64,000 bases of DNA, taken from positions 4,192,920 to 4,256,919 of the forward strand of contig NZ_LR593887.1 in assembly GCF_901538355.1 (NCBI RefSeq), given 5' to 3'. Shown here piece by piece: positions 55,841 through 64,000 of the stretch. The translations under genes were made by a program, and so were the position numbers. The notes beneath the pieces were generated by a model that was given only the letters and a program-made list of their open reading frames with translations, ran no database searches and was not told the DNA's origin. Within the stretch, counting starts at the first letter, position 1. The number at the start of each line of letters is the position of its first letter. The DNA comes from Tuwongella immobilis (lineage in GTDB: Bacteria; Planctomycetota; Planctomycetia; Gemmatales; Gemmataceae).

Positions 55841-57145
55841 ATGTCACTGCTGCGCATCGTGCTTGTCCTTCTCGGGCTGACGCCCCGGCTGGTGGCTCAA
55901 ACGCCTGCCGCCCCAACGCCTCCCCCGCCAACCGCCACTCCCAAGGCGACAATCTCAGCACAGGTCGCCACGCTTTCGGGAGAAAAACTCACCGGCAGCC
56001 TGACCGCAATCACCGCCACCAATCTGGTGATTCAAACGGCGGCTGGCCCAAAAACGCTTCCGTTTAGCCAACTGCTGATGCTCGACTTCGCCGGAACTGC
56101 CAGCAAACCGATTCCGCTGGGAGCCGATGCTCGAATCATCCGGCTTGAATTGGTCGATGGCAGTCAATTCAACGCCTCGGCCGTGCGGATTTTGGCCAAG
56201 AGCGTTGCCGCTACGTTGCCAACTTCGGACCCGAAAGTGACTCGGGACGTTGAGATTCCGTTGACGCAAATCAATTGGCTGCTTCGGGATGCGCAAGATC
56301 CGCAAAATCTCGCCTCGTTGCAAACCATGCTCAGCAAACGCAGCAAACGCGACATGCTGCTCGTGCGGCGTGGGATGGGGCAATTCGACGCCCTGGAAGG
56401 CACCCTCCTTGGCGGCGACGAGACAGGCGAAGCCTTTTCCTTCCAATTGACCACCGGTCGGACGCAGACTCCGAAGCTCACACGAACGGCGGGGTTGATC
56501 TTCAGCCCGCCCGCGCTGGTGAACGAGGCGGTTCCGGCGATTTGTCGCGGCATCGACCCCAACGGCAACACCATGGCGCTGAAGTCGATTCGGCTGGTCG
56601 GAACGGGTGCGACACTCGAAACCGTCGGTGGTGTGTCGCTGCAATATCCCGACATTACCGCATTGAAGTTTGATTTTTCGCGTGGCAACATCCGCTACCT
56701 ATCCGACCTGACGCCGCTGGAAGCCGGCCGGAATGCAGGCGGGAATCTGCTGAGTCTCACAGACCTGCCGACGCGGTATTTTGGCACGCGGATGGATTCC
56801 ACGCTGGATGGCGGCAGTACGATCACGCTCAACGACAAGGTATTTGACAAAGGCATTTCGATGCACGCACCCAGCCAATTAAATTTTGATTTGGGTGGAG
56901 ACTATCAGACGCTGAAGGCGGTTCTGGGAGTTGAGGCATTGGAAGGGTTCGAGACGGAAACCCAATTGGTGATCGAAGGCGATGGCCGCGAGTTGTTCAA
57001 AGCATCGCTGAAATCCGGTGATGCTCCGCAACCGATCTCGCTCAACGTCAAAGACGTTCGCACCCTGCGAATTGTCACCAAAGGAAATAAACCCTCACCG
57101 TTCGAATTTAAGATCACCCTGGCAGACGCGAAAGTGACCAAGTGA
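55841..57145 (+). CDS. NPCBM/NEW2 domain secreted protein
   Basis: A 434-residue exported protein with a short signal peptide (about 1-20) and Pro-rich linker. The C-terminal 140 residues match the NPCBM/NEW2 carbohydrate-binding-like fold: FDKGISMHAPSQLNFDLGGDYQTLKAVLGVEA, followed by ELFKASLKSGDAPQPISLNVKDVRTLRIVTKG, where the family normally has a His at GISMHAPS. The middle contains beta-rich uncharacterised sequence. Ribosome-binding site: AAGGAA. The stop overlaps the start region of the following HtrA gene. Binding of a glycan in the envelope is inferred from the domain. Confidence 0.85.
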   Translation: MSLLRIVLVLLGLTPRLVAQTPAAPTPPPPTATPKATISAQVATLSGEKLTGSLTAITATNLVIQTAAGPKTLPFSQLLMLDFAGTASKPIPLGADARIIRLELVDGSQFNASAVRILAKSVAATLPTSDPKVTRDVEIPLTQINWLLRDAQDPQNLASLQTMLSKRSKRDMLLVRRGMGQFDALEGTLLGGDETGEAFSFQLTTGRTQTPKLTRTAGLIFSPPALVNEAVPAICRGIDPNGNTMALKSIRLVGTGATLETVGGVSLQYPDITALKFDFSRGNIRYLSDLTPLEAGRNAGGNLLSLTDLPTRYFGTRMDSTLDGGSTITLNDKVFDKGISMHAPSQLNFDLGGDYQTLKAVLGVEALEGFETETQLVIEGDGRELFKASLKSGDAPQPISLNVKDVRTLRIVTKGNKPSPFEFKITLADAKVTK

Positions 57146-57153
57146 GCCAACCG

Positions 57154-59007
57154 ATGAAACCGTTCTCGCGTATGACATTCTCGCGGCGTATCTGGCTTGC
57201 GGGGCTGAGTTGTGTGGGTTCGTTGGCGTTGATCGGTGCCCCGGCATCGATGCTGGCCGATGATGCGCAGGTGGTCAAATCCGCTGAACAGCAACGGATC
57301 GATGTGATCAACAAAGTTCGGCCGTCGGTCGTCGCCATCTTCGACCCCGCTGGTCAAGGCGGTGGCTCGGGGGTGATTATCGATCCCGAAGGCTACGCGC
57401 TGACCAACTTCCACGTCGTTGGCCAAAATCGCTTTGTGCGCTGCGGCTTGCCTGATGGCATTCTCTACGACGGCGTTGTCGTGGGGCTGGATCGCGTGGG
57501 CGATGTGGCATTGGTCAAATTGTTGCCCAAGAAAGAGGGCGACAAGTTCCCATTCTCCCCGATGGGCGATAGCGACAAGCTCAAGCCCGGCGAATGGTCG
57601 CTGGCCATGGGCAACCCGTTTCTGCTGGCCACGGATTTTACCCCCACGGTGACATTCGGCCTTATTTCAGGCGTGAATCGCTATCAATACCCGTCGGGAA
57701 GCTTCCTGGAATACACCGATTGCATCCAGTTCGATACCTCCATTAACCCCGGGAACTCCGGCGGCCCACTCTACAACATGCAGGGCGAACTGGTTGGCAT
57801 CAACGGTCGCGGTTCGTTCGACAAGCGCTCGCGGATCAACTCCGGGGTGGGCTACGCGATTTCGATCAACCAGATCAAGAATTTCCTGGGCCACATGTAC
57901 GCGGGCATTGATACCGATCATGCGACTCTGGGCGCTACGGTCTCCACGGATGAGGATGATTCGGCAATCCCGCGCATGGTCATCCAACAGATGCTCGAAG
58001 ATTCGGACATCGCCCGTCGCGGGATTCTGCCCGAGGATGAGCTGGTCTCGTTCGCGGGTCGGCCAATCTCCAGCACCAACCAGTATAAGAATATCCTGGG
58101 GATTTACCCCAAAGGCTGGCGCTTGCCGATGGTGGTCCGCCGCAACGAGGAACGCCGCGAAACGCTGGTGCGGCTGATGGGCTTGCTGCCATCGGAACGC
58201 CCGCAACCGATGCAGCCGGGTCGGCCACAACCCGCCCCCGGTCGTCCGCAGCCGGGTCAGCCGATGGCTCCGACGAAGCCACAACCGGAATCCCCGGCCG
58301 CCAAATACTTTAAGGCCAAACCGGGATTCGCAAATTACTATTTCAACGAAGTCCAACAGCAAAAGTTGCTGGCAGCATTCGCCAAATTCGGCGACTTCAG
58401 CCAGAAGACTGGTGCCTGGACCGCGACTGGCAAATATCAGATGGCCGATCGTGCGGGGAATCTCAAATTCCGCATTGGTGAAGGCAACAAGATGGCTGGT
58501 GACGCGGGCACCACGCAGGTGAGTTTGTCGATGAATTTCGACAGCCAGCTCGATCCGCTCAAGCCGGGCCTGACCAGCAAAGACCTGCAAGAGCCGATCA
58601 ATTCCGGCGGATTGATGGTCGCGCTGTATCACTATCGCCGACTGCTGACGATGGGTGCAAAGGGATTTGAGGGCAAGTTTGCCCATGGTGGCCACGAGCC
58701 GTTCTATCCCATGCCGCTGACGGGAGATGCGCCGAAGAATCTGCGGGATCTGCGCATCGATACCGAAGTGCTGCTCACCGAGCATGGTGCGGTGGATGGC
58801 AAATGGTATTTCGATCGCAAAGACGGAAAGTTACTCGGGTTCGAGATTTTTGTCTCCGACGATGATGATCCGTGCGAGGTGTTCCTGCACGATTATAAGC
58901 CGGTCAACGGGGTTCAACTGCCGCATACCCTGGAAGTTCGCTACCGCGACAGCCGTTATGCGGTGTTGACCATCAGCGATTACCAACTAGCCGAAGCCGC
59001 CAAGTAA
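57154..59007 (+). CDS. HtrA/Deg-type serine protease with PDZ domain
   Basis: A 617-residue exported S1C protease. Signal peptide about 1-35. The triad is complete: His87 in TNFHVVG, Asp117 in RVGDVALVKL, and Ser202 in NPGNSGGPLY. A PDZ-like segment follows (DEDDSAIPRMVIQQMLEDSDIARRGILPEDELVSFAGRPI), then a Pro/Gln-rich linker and a C-terminal beta-rich domain of about 240 residues of unknown family. A GTG at 57142 overlaps the preceding stop and is an alternative start. It is the first and only apparently active member of three tandem Deg genes. Confidence 0.9.
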   Translation: MKPFSRMTFSRRIWLAGLSCVGSLALIGAPASMLADDAQVVKSAEQQRIDVINKVRPSVVAIFDPAGQGGGSGVIIDPEGYALTNFHVVGQNRFVRCGLPDGILYDGVVVGLDRVGDVALVKLLPKKEGDKFPFSPMGDSDKLKPGEWSLAMGNPFLLATDFTPTVTFGLISGVNRYQYPSGSFLEYTDCIQFDTSINPGNSGGPLYNMQGELVGINGRGSFDKRSRINSGVGYAISINQIKNFLGHMYAGIDTDHATLGATVSTDEDDSAIPRMVIQQMLEDSDIARRGILPEDELVSFAGRPISSTNQYKNILGIYPKGWRLPMVVRRNEERRETLVRLMGLLPSERPQPMQPGRPQPAPGRPQPGQPMAPTKPQPESPAAKYFKAKPGFANYYFNEVQQQKLLAAFAKFGDFSQKTGAWTATGKYQMADRAGNLKFRIGEGNKMAGDAGTTQVSLSMNFDSQLDPLKPGLTSKDLQEPINSGGLMVALYHYRRLLTMGAKGFEGKFAHGGHEPFYPMPLTGDAPKNLRDLRIDTEVLLTEHGAVDGKWYFDRKDGKLLGFEIFVSDDDDPCEVFLHDYKPVNGVQLPHTLEVRYRDSRYAVLTISDYQLAEAAK

Positions 59008-59024
59008 TTCAGGAGCGCGCGATC

Positions 59025-60140
59025 ATGCAACAGGGGACCATGCGACGCGGCGGAGTGCTGGGTGCGTTGCTGCTGGGGATGCTCTTTCCCGGCTTGATTC
59101 ACGGTCAAACGGCCTTCGATGCGGTCAGCAACACCGTAAACTCCAAGCTGGTCAAGATTTATGGCTCGGGCGGCTTCAAAGGCGTCGCCGGCTACGGCAC
59201 CGGCATTCTCATCTCGGCGGATGGGTACATTCTGACGGCCGCCGGACAACTGCTGGATACCAGCGAACCGACCATCCATCTCAGCGATGGTCGGAAGATG
59301 CGAGCTGGAATTGTCGTGATTGAACCGGAGTTGGACAGCGCCCTGCTAAAGCTCAAACCTGAACCGGGCGATCTGCTCGATTTGCCGTTTTTTGATGCGC
59401 TCGCCGCAGCGAAACGTCCCTTGTCTCAACCCGGCGATTGGGTGCTGGCCTTCAGCAACTCGTTCAAAATCGCCACGCGGGATGAACCGATGACGGTGCA
59501 ACGGGGGGTGATTGCCGCCTACGCGAAGCTGACCGGCCGCCGCGGGATTTTCGATGCCCCGTATCAAGGTGATGTCTACGTCATTGATGCGATTACGAAC
59601 AATCCCGGCTCGGCGGGTGGTGCCCTCACCAATCGCAAGGGCGAGTTGCTGGCCATCATCGGCAAGGAACTGCTGAACACGCAAACCGATACCTGGCTGA
59701 ACTATGCGATTCCGCTGCAGGCGACGGTGAATGTCCCAACCGAGGACGGCAAAACGACGACCGTTTCCATGGCGGACTTCATCGAACGCGGCATGAAGGG
59801 CACCTACAAACCGACTCCGAAGCGCGAAGAATCGATCGTGAATGCCGGTGGGTATCACGGCATCGTTCTGGTGAATGACGTCGTGGAACGCACACCGCCG
59901 TATGTCGATGAGGTGCTTCCCGAATCGCCGGGTGCCAAGGCGGGATTACGGCCCGATGATCTGATTGTATTCGTGGATGGCGAACCGATTGCCACCATCA
60001 AAGGCTTCCAAGATCAGATGCGACGCCTTCGCCCCGGTACGACCGTGCGGCTCGAAGTTCGACGTGGTGATAGCCTGTTGACCAAGGAACTGCTGCTGGT
60101 CCCGCAGCCGCAACCGGCCGCCCCCACGACCAAGCAATAA
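59025..60140 (+). CDS. Deg-like pseudoprotease with PDZ domain
   Basis: A 371-residue exported protein with the S1C fold but without its catalytic residues. Where His should be, the sequence is LTAAGQLL (Gly74), and NPGSAGGAL replaces NPGNSGGP, giving Ala197 at the Ser position. Asp is kept (LDSALLKLK). The C-terminal PDZ domain is typical: VVERTPPYVDEVLPESPGAKAGLRPDDLIVFVDGEPI. Signal peptide about 1-26. AGGAG precedes the ATG; the gene follows the active protease by 17 bases. A regulatory or substrate-binding function next to the active protease is likely. Confidence 0.88.
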   Translation: MQQGTMRRGGVLGALLLGMLFPGLIHGQTAFDAVSNTVNSKLVKIYGSGGFKGVAGYGTGILISADGYILTAAGQLLDTSEPTIHLSDGRKMRAGIVVIEPELDSALLKLKPEPGDLLDLPFFDALAAAKRPLSQPGDWVLAFSNSFKIATRDEPMTVQRGVIAAYAKLTGRRGIFDAPYQGDVYVIDAITNNPGSAGGALTNRKGELLAIIGKELLNTQTDTWLNYAIPLQATVNVPTEDGKTTTVSMADFIERGMKGTYKPTPKREESIVNAGGYHGIVLVNDVVERTPPYVDEVLPESPGAKAGLRPDDLIVFVDGEPIATIKGFQDQMRRLRPGTTVRLEVRRGDSLLTKELLLVPQPQPAAPTTKQ

Positions 60141-60181
60141 CTCCCATGCAAGCGTCCCCCCGACACCCCAGGATAGGACCG

Positions 60182-62320
60182 ATGATGAACAGAGGCCGGA
60201 TTGTGACGTGGGGCGTTTGCCTGCTCGCCCTCACCATGCCCACTTGGTTTCCCACCTCGGCAATGGCTCAGCCCATGGCCGATGCACTCAATGACGCGAA
60301 TGAAACGGTCATCAAATCGGCGGTGATGATCGCGGCCCCAAGTGTCGTCAAAATCGAGACTTCCGGTGGAGCCGAAGTGATCGGCTCGGGCCGCAGCATG
60401 ATCCGCAAGGGCATCGGCCCGACGACTGGACTGATCGTCGATGCTGATGGCTTCATCATCACCAGTGCGTTCAACTTTGTTAACAAACCGACCGACATCA
60501 TCGTCACCATTCCCGGCAAAGGCCGCCATGTGGCGAAGGTGGTAGCCACCGACCGCACCCGACTGCTGACGCTGCTGAAGGTCGAAGTCAAGGGATTGCC
60601 GGTGCCCAAAGCGATTCCGCTGAAGGAAATTCAGATTGGTCAGTGGTCAATCGCGTTGGGTCGCACGTTGGATCCTAACGTCGATCATCCGCCGTCGCAA
60701 TCGGTGGGCATCATCAGTGCGCTGGGCCGTATTTGGGGCAAAGCCATTCAAACCGACGCGAAAGTTTCGCCGGTCAATTATGGTGGCCCAATCATTGGTG
60801 TGGATGGGCGCGTGCAAGGCGTGCTCGTCCCGGCCAGCCCGCAAGGCGAAGGCGAAACCGCGGGTGTGGAATGGTACGATTCCGGAATCGGATTCGCGAT
60901 TCCGCTCGACGATGTGTTCCGCGTGCTGCCACGCTTGAAGACCGGTAAAGACCTTCGCGCTGGGCTGCTAGGCATCTCGCAAGCGGCGGGCAATCAATAC
61001 GCGGATCTGCCGAAAATTGGCCTGGTCACTCCCGGAAGCGCCGCTGAGAAAGCGGGCATTCAGCCCGGCGACCTCATCCTCAGCGTGGATGGCAAACCGG
61101 TGGTCAACCAGGCGCAAGTGCTGCATCAACTCCGCCCCAAGTACGAAGGTGATGTCGTCTCCGTGAAGGTCAAACGCGGCGACAAGGAACTGGACTTTCC
61201 GCAAATTCCGCTGGCCGGATCGCTCCAAGTGCAACCGACGCCGTATCTGGGTATCCTGCCGATGCGCGATGATCCCGAACCGGGCGTCGGCATCCGCCAA
61301 GTGCTTCCGAAGAGTCCCGCCGAGCAAGCCGGACTGAAAATGGGTGACCGCATTCTGAAGATCGCCCCAGCGACGGCGATGCAACTGCGTGGATTCAACG
61401 GTCGCGATCAGTTCAGCCAGTTGGTCAGCACCCTGCCCGCCGGATTGGAAGTGAAGTTAGAAGTCAAACGCGCGGAATCCAAAAAGACGGAAACCATCAC
61501 ACTGCGACTCGGTGCGATGACCGATGAACTGCCGGCCAAACTCGAAGAGAATTCGACCGCGAAGAAAGCGTTGGAAAAGCCAAAACCCGCGCCGCAACCG
61601 ATGGGTGGACCGCGTCCGCCAATGCCGATGCCAATGCCGATGCCGATGAAGGACGAGCCGAAGGAAGACGCCAAGAAGCCGGCCGCGAAGCCGGAGACCG
61701 GGCTAATCCGTCGCAACGATCCGGTTGTCGATCGCTCGTATTGGATGTACGTGCCCCCGACGTATGACCCGAATATCTCGTATGGGTTGGTCGTGTGGCT
61801 GCATATTCCCGGCCAAGGCGGCAAAGATGCGGATACCGTGCTGAACGTCTGGGATCAGATCTGCCAGAAGTATCATCTGATTATGGTCGCCCCATTATCC
61901 AAGAATGCCGATGGCTGGTTGGGTTCCGAAATGGACGATATTCTGGCGACCGTGCAAGAAGTCCGCAAACAGTACACCATCGACCCCGAACGGGTGATCG
62001 CTCACGGCATGGGCGGCGGCGGGCAAATGGCGTTCTACCTCGGATTCAATGCGCGGGAGCAATTCCGAGGCGTGGCGGCGATTGGTGCCGTGCCGTCGAG
62101 TCCGCCCAAGGATAATCTCCCAGGTCGGCGGTTGTCGATCTTCCTGACCGTCGGCGAGAAAGATCCGTTGCGGCCGGAGGTGCTCGAAGCCAAGCCCAAG
62201 CTCCTGGAAAAGCAACTCCCGCTGTTGTTCCGCGAACTGCCCGGCATGGGCAAAGAATATGTCGATGCTCCGACATTCGACGAACTCATTCGCTGGATCG
62301 ATTCGCTTGATCGAATCTAA
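60182..62320 (+). CDS. Deg-like pseudoprotease fused to two PDZ domains and a hydrolase-like domain
   Basis: A 712-residue exported fusion. Signal peptide about 1-30. The N-terminal S1C fold is inactive: Phe97 in IITSAFNFV at the His site and Tyr200 in PVNYGGPI at the Ser site. PDZ domains follow (LVTPGSAAEKAGIQPGDLILSVDGKPV, about 280-305, and VLPKSPAEQAGLKMGDRILKI, about 375-395). After a Pro/Met/Lys linker, residues about 510-712 resemble an esterase/dienelactone hydrolase fold, but the nucleophile elbow reads AHGMGGGG, with Gly609 where GHSMGG has Ser. Start 60182 has AGGA nearby. A scaffold role is suggested. Confidence 0.86.
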   Translation: MMNRGRIVTWGVCLLALTMPTWFPTSAMAQPMADALNDANETVIKSAVMIAAPSVVKIETSGGAEVIGSGRSMIRKGIGPTTGLIVDADGFIITSAFNFVNKPTDIIVTIPGKGRHVAKVVATDRTRLLTLLKVEVKGLPVPKAIPLKEIQIGQWSIALGRTLDPNVDHPPSQSVGIISALGRIWGKAIQTDAKVSPVNYGGPIIGVDGRVQGVLVPASPQGEGETAGVEWYDSGIGFAIPLDDVFRVLPRLKTGKDLRAGLLGISQAAGNQYADLPKIGLVTPGSAAEKAGIQPGDLILSVDGKPVVNQAQVLHQLRPKYEGDVVSVKVKRGDKELDFPQIPLAGSLQVQPTPYLGILPMRDDPEPGVGIRQVLPKSPAEQAGLKMGDRILKIAPATAMQLRGFNGRDQFSQLVSTLPAGLEVKLEVKRAESKKTETITLRLGAMTDELPAKLEENSTAKKALEKPKPAPQPMGGPRPPMPMPMPMPMKDEPKEDAKKPAAKPETGLIRRNDPVVDRSYWMYVPPTYDPNISYGLVVWLHIPGQGGKDADTVLNVWDQICQKYHLIMVAPLSKNADGWLGSEMDDILATVQEVRKQYTIDPERVIAHGMGGGGQMAFYLGFNAREQFRGVAAIGAVPSSPPKDNLPGRRLSIFLTVGEKDPLRPEVLEAKPKLLEKQLPLLFRELPGMGKEYVDAPTFDELIRWIDSLDRI

Positions 62321-62341
62321 TTCCGCGGATTGAAACACGTC

Positions 62342-62381
62342 CATCCCCGCAATCGATATCCCGAGTTCGATTGCGGGGATG
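62342..62381 (+). terminator. Strong hairpin after the Deg operon
   Basis: CATCCCCGCAATCGA (62342-62356) and TCGATTGCGGGGATG (62367-62381) form a perfect 15-base-pair stem with a ten-base loop, 21 bases after the stop of the last Deg-like gene. The following CTTCGTTTGC is only moderately T-rich, so it may also act by stabilising the 3' end. Confidence 0.6.
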
Positions 62382-62444
62382 CTTCGTTTGCCCCATCCGT
62401 TCACGCCTCACGCGAATGCTACGTTCCGACAGTCGAAAAAAGTC

Positions 62445-62472
62445 TTGCCTTCGCCATCCGGTCCGGGATAAT
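62445..62472 (+). promoter_or_regulatory. Promoter of the DUF1549-type gene
   Basis: TTGCCT (62445-62450) and GATAAT (62467-62472) with a 16-base spacer, 50 bases before the ATG at 62523. It follows the operon terminator, consistent with an independent transcript. Confidence 0.55.
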
Positions 62473-62522
62473 AGAGTATCTGCGTTCGTCCGCCTGCCCT
62501 GCCCTCCGATTTGTGAACGAAC

Positions 62523-64000
62523 ATGAAGCCGACCTACCTCCTTGCGGTTTCCACCGCATTGGCTTTCTTCGCTGGCTCGTTCTCGGCTCACGCCGCAGAG
62601 CCGCCACAATTTGAACGCGACGTTCGCCCCATTCTCAAAGCATTCTGCCTCGATTGCCATGGCGGAAACGAGAAAGTCAGTGCCAAACTCGACTTACGTC
62701 TCAAACGCTTCATGCTGCAAGGCGGCGAGAGCGGCGAAGCGATCGTGCCCGGCAAACCCGCCGAAAGTCTGCTCATCGAACGCATGAAGTCCGGCGAAAT
62801 GCCGCCCGGCGAAAAGAAAGTGCCGGCATCGCAAATTGCGATTCTGGAACAATGGATCGCAGCCGGTGCCCCGACTCTTCGCCCCGAACCCGAGAAACTC
62901 CCACCCGGATTGGATATCACCCCCGAAGAACGGGCCTACTGGTTCTATCAACCACTGAGTCGGCCTGCTGTGCCGCAAGTCAAACAGTCTCAACGAGTTC
63001 GGACGCCAATTGATGCGTTCATCCAGGCGAAACTCGAAGCGCAATCGCTGTCGATGAATGACGACGCCGATAAACGGACGCTGATTCGTCGGGCGACGCT
63101 CGACCTCACCGGGCTGCCACCCACCGAGGCGGAAGTGGCCGCATTCCTGGCCGACACCTCCGAGCAAGCGTATGATCGTCTGCTGGATCGCCTGTTAGCG
63201 TCGCCCGCTTATGGGGAACGCTGGGCGCGGCACTGGCTGGATGTGGTCGGTTACGCCGATTCGGAAGGCGATGCGACCAATGACACGCCGCGTGACGAAG
63301 CGTGGAGGTATCGGGATTATGTCATTCGTGCGATGAATGCGGATAAGCCGATCGCGCAATTCATCATCGAACAGATGGCTGGGGATGAGCTGATTCCGCG
63401 ACCTTGGAACAATCTCACGCCGTCGCAAGTGGAACTGCTCGCCGCGACGAATTTCCTGCGAATGGTCCCCGACACCACAGCCAGTCGCAACGGGCCTGCC
63501 GAGTCGCAACAGACGGTGGCGGATGCGGTTAAGGTGGTTGGCTCGACGCTCTTGGGGCTGTCGGTCGGCTGTGCCCAATGCCACGACCATCGCTATGACC
63601 CGATTCCGCAATCGGATTATTTCCGCTTCCGGGCGTTGCTGGAGCCGGCGTTGAATCCGGCGAATTGGCGAGTTCCCTCGCAACGTCGCGTCTCGTTATT
63701 CACCGATGCGGACCGGGCGAAGGCGGCGGCGGTGGATGCCGAAGTCAACAAAATGACGGCCGAATATTCGGCCAAAGAAGCGAAGGCGGTTCGAGCCGCA
63801 TTCGAGAAGGTTCTCGCCACCTTCCCGGCGGATCAGCAGCCGAATCTGAAAGCTGCTTTTGACACGCCAGCGGACAAACGAACGCCCGAACAGAAGCAGA
63901 TGGTTGCTTCCAATCCCAAATTGAATGTCACGCCTGGGGTACTGTATCAGTTCGATCCGCCAGCCCGGAAAGAACTCGATGACATGATGGCGAAGATCAA
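62523..64000 (+). CDS. Planctomycete cytochrome c (PSCyt1) / DUF1549 protein, 3' end beyond window
   Basis: The first 492 codons of an open frame reaching the window end. Signal peptide about 1-24 (ending SAHA). The planctomycete cytochrome C-type domain (PSCyt1) includes a heme motif CLDCHG (Cys42, Cys45, His46) in FERDVRPILKAFCLDCHG and GEMPPGEKKVP. DUF1549 follows: RTPIDAFIQAKLEAQ, LIRRATLDLTGLPPTEAEV and SPAYGERWARHWLDVVGYADSEG. The DUF1553 domain normally found after it would lie beyond the edge. These proteins are highly multiplied in planctomycetes, presumably in periplasmic redox or polysaccharide metabolism. Confidence 0.9.
   Translation, partial: MKPTYLLAVSTALAFFAGSFSAHAAEPPQFERDVRPILKAFCLDCHGGNEKVSAKLDLRLKRFMLQGGESGEAIVPGKPAESLLIERMKSGEMPPGEKKVPASQIAILEQWIAAGAPTLRPEPEKLPPGLDITPEERAYWFYQPLSRPAVPQVKQSQRVRTPIDAFIQAKLEAQSLSMNDDADKRTLIRRATLDLTGLPPTEAEVAAFLADTSEQAYDRLLDRLLASPAYGERWARHWLDVVGYADSEGDATNDTPRDEAWRYRDYVIRAMNADKPIAQFIIEQMAGDELIPRPWNNLTPSQVELLAATNFLRMVPDTTASRNGPAESQQTVADAVKVVGSTLLGLSVGCAQCHDHRYDPIPQSDYFRFRALLEPALNPANWRVPSQRRVSLFTDADRAKAAAVDAEVNKMTAEYSAKEAKAVRAAFEKVLATFPADQQPNLKAAFDTPADKRTPEQKQMVASNPKLNVTPGVLYQFDPPARKELDDMMAKI

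Overview
The window reads as a chromosome segment of a planctomycete, most likely of the Gemmata/Tuwongella type. The evidence is a DUF1559 protein with a prepilin leader, a DUF1549-type cytochrome protein, an MJ0042-type zinc-ribbon membrane protein, an hpnCDE squalene cassette, a long MoxR/DUF58/BatA/VWA operon and very large secreted PQQ/TPR proteins. The placement is inferred from family content, not from a marker gene. Coding density is high and no gene-free stretch exceeds 300 bases. I saw no rRNA, tRNA, CRISPR array, transposase or prophage.

Layout. 1-4342: a partial ABC-2 permease, a sulfatase-fold protein that has lost its catalytic residues, and a type II NADH dehydrogenase. 4611-8417: a tight three-gene unit of a redoxin/cytochrome c/copper-monooxygenase fusion, a TetR regulator and an orphan McrC-like nuclease. 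8648-11389: an HNH endonuclease, a lipid kinase and truB. 11402-14676 (minus): hpnC-hpnD-hpnE for squalene synthesis, divergent from larE across a compact two-way promoter. 15676-23393: a zinc-ribbon membrane protein, tsaD, a 47-residue basic protein, a GT39-like glycosyltransferase, an MGMT-like protein, recN and an Ntn-hydrolase.

23408-27276 is the most interesting part. It is a retron-like locus with a reverse transcriptase carrying the retron signatures NAxxH, YADD and VTG, a winged-helix/SWIM zinc-finger protein, and two copies of a structured RNA, one directly upstream of each gene. The copies are nearly identical in linkers and close in the loop, but completely different in the long msd-like hairpin and in the outer a1/a2 helix. 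Each copy is nevertheless self-complementary (25 and 24 perfect base pairs in the hairpin). This is strong covariation evidence for two functional msr-msd RNAs served by one reverse transcriptase.

27339-34619: a UbiD-family decarboxylase, a DUF1559 pseudopilin-like protein, and a minus-strand unit of radical SAM/SPASM protein, ABC ATPase, ABC permease and UppP. 34823-62320: a plus-strand run of a 1738-residue PQQ/TPR protein, a prenyltransferase-repeat protein, MoxR, DUF58, BatA-like, VWA-like and three large envelope proteins (one with 18 perfect GDPKS repeats), an NPCBM protein, and three consecutive Deg/HtrA-type proteins. Only the first of these three keeps a catalytic triad; the third is also fused to a hydrolase-like domain that lacks its nucleophile. 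62523 to the end: a partial DUF1549-type cytochrome protein behind its own promoter.

Start sites were chosen by ribosome-binding-site spacing, promoter position and family N-termini. Residue numbers refer to the chosen starts.
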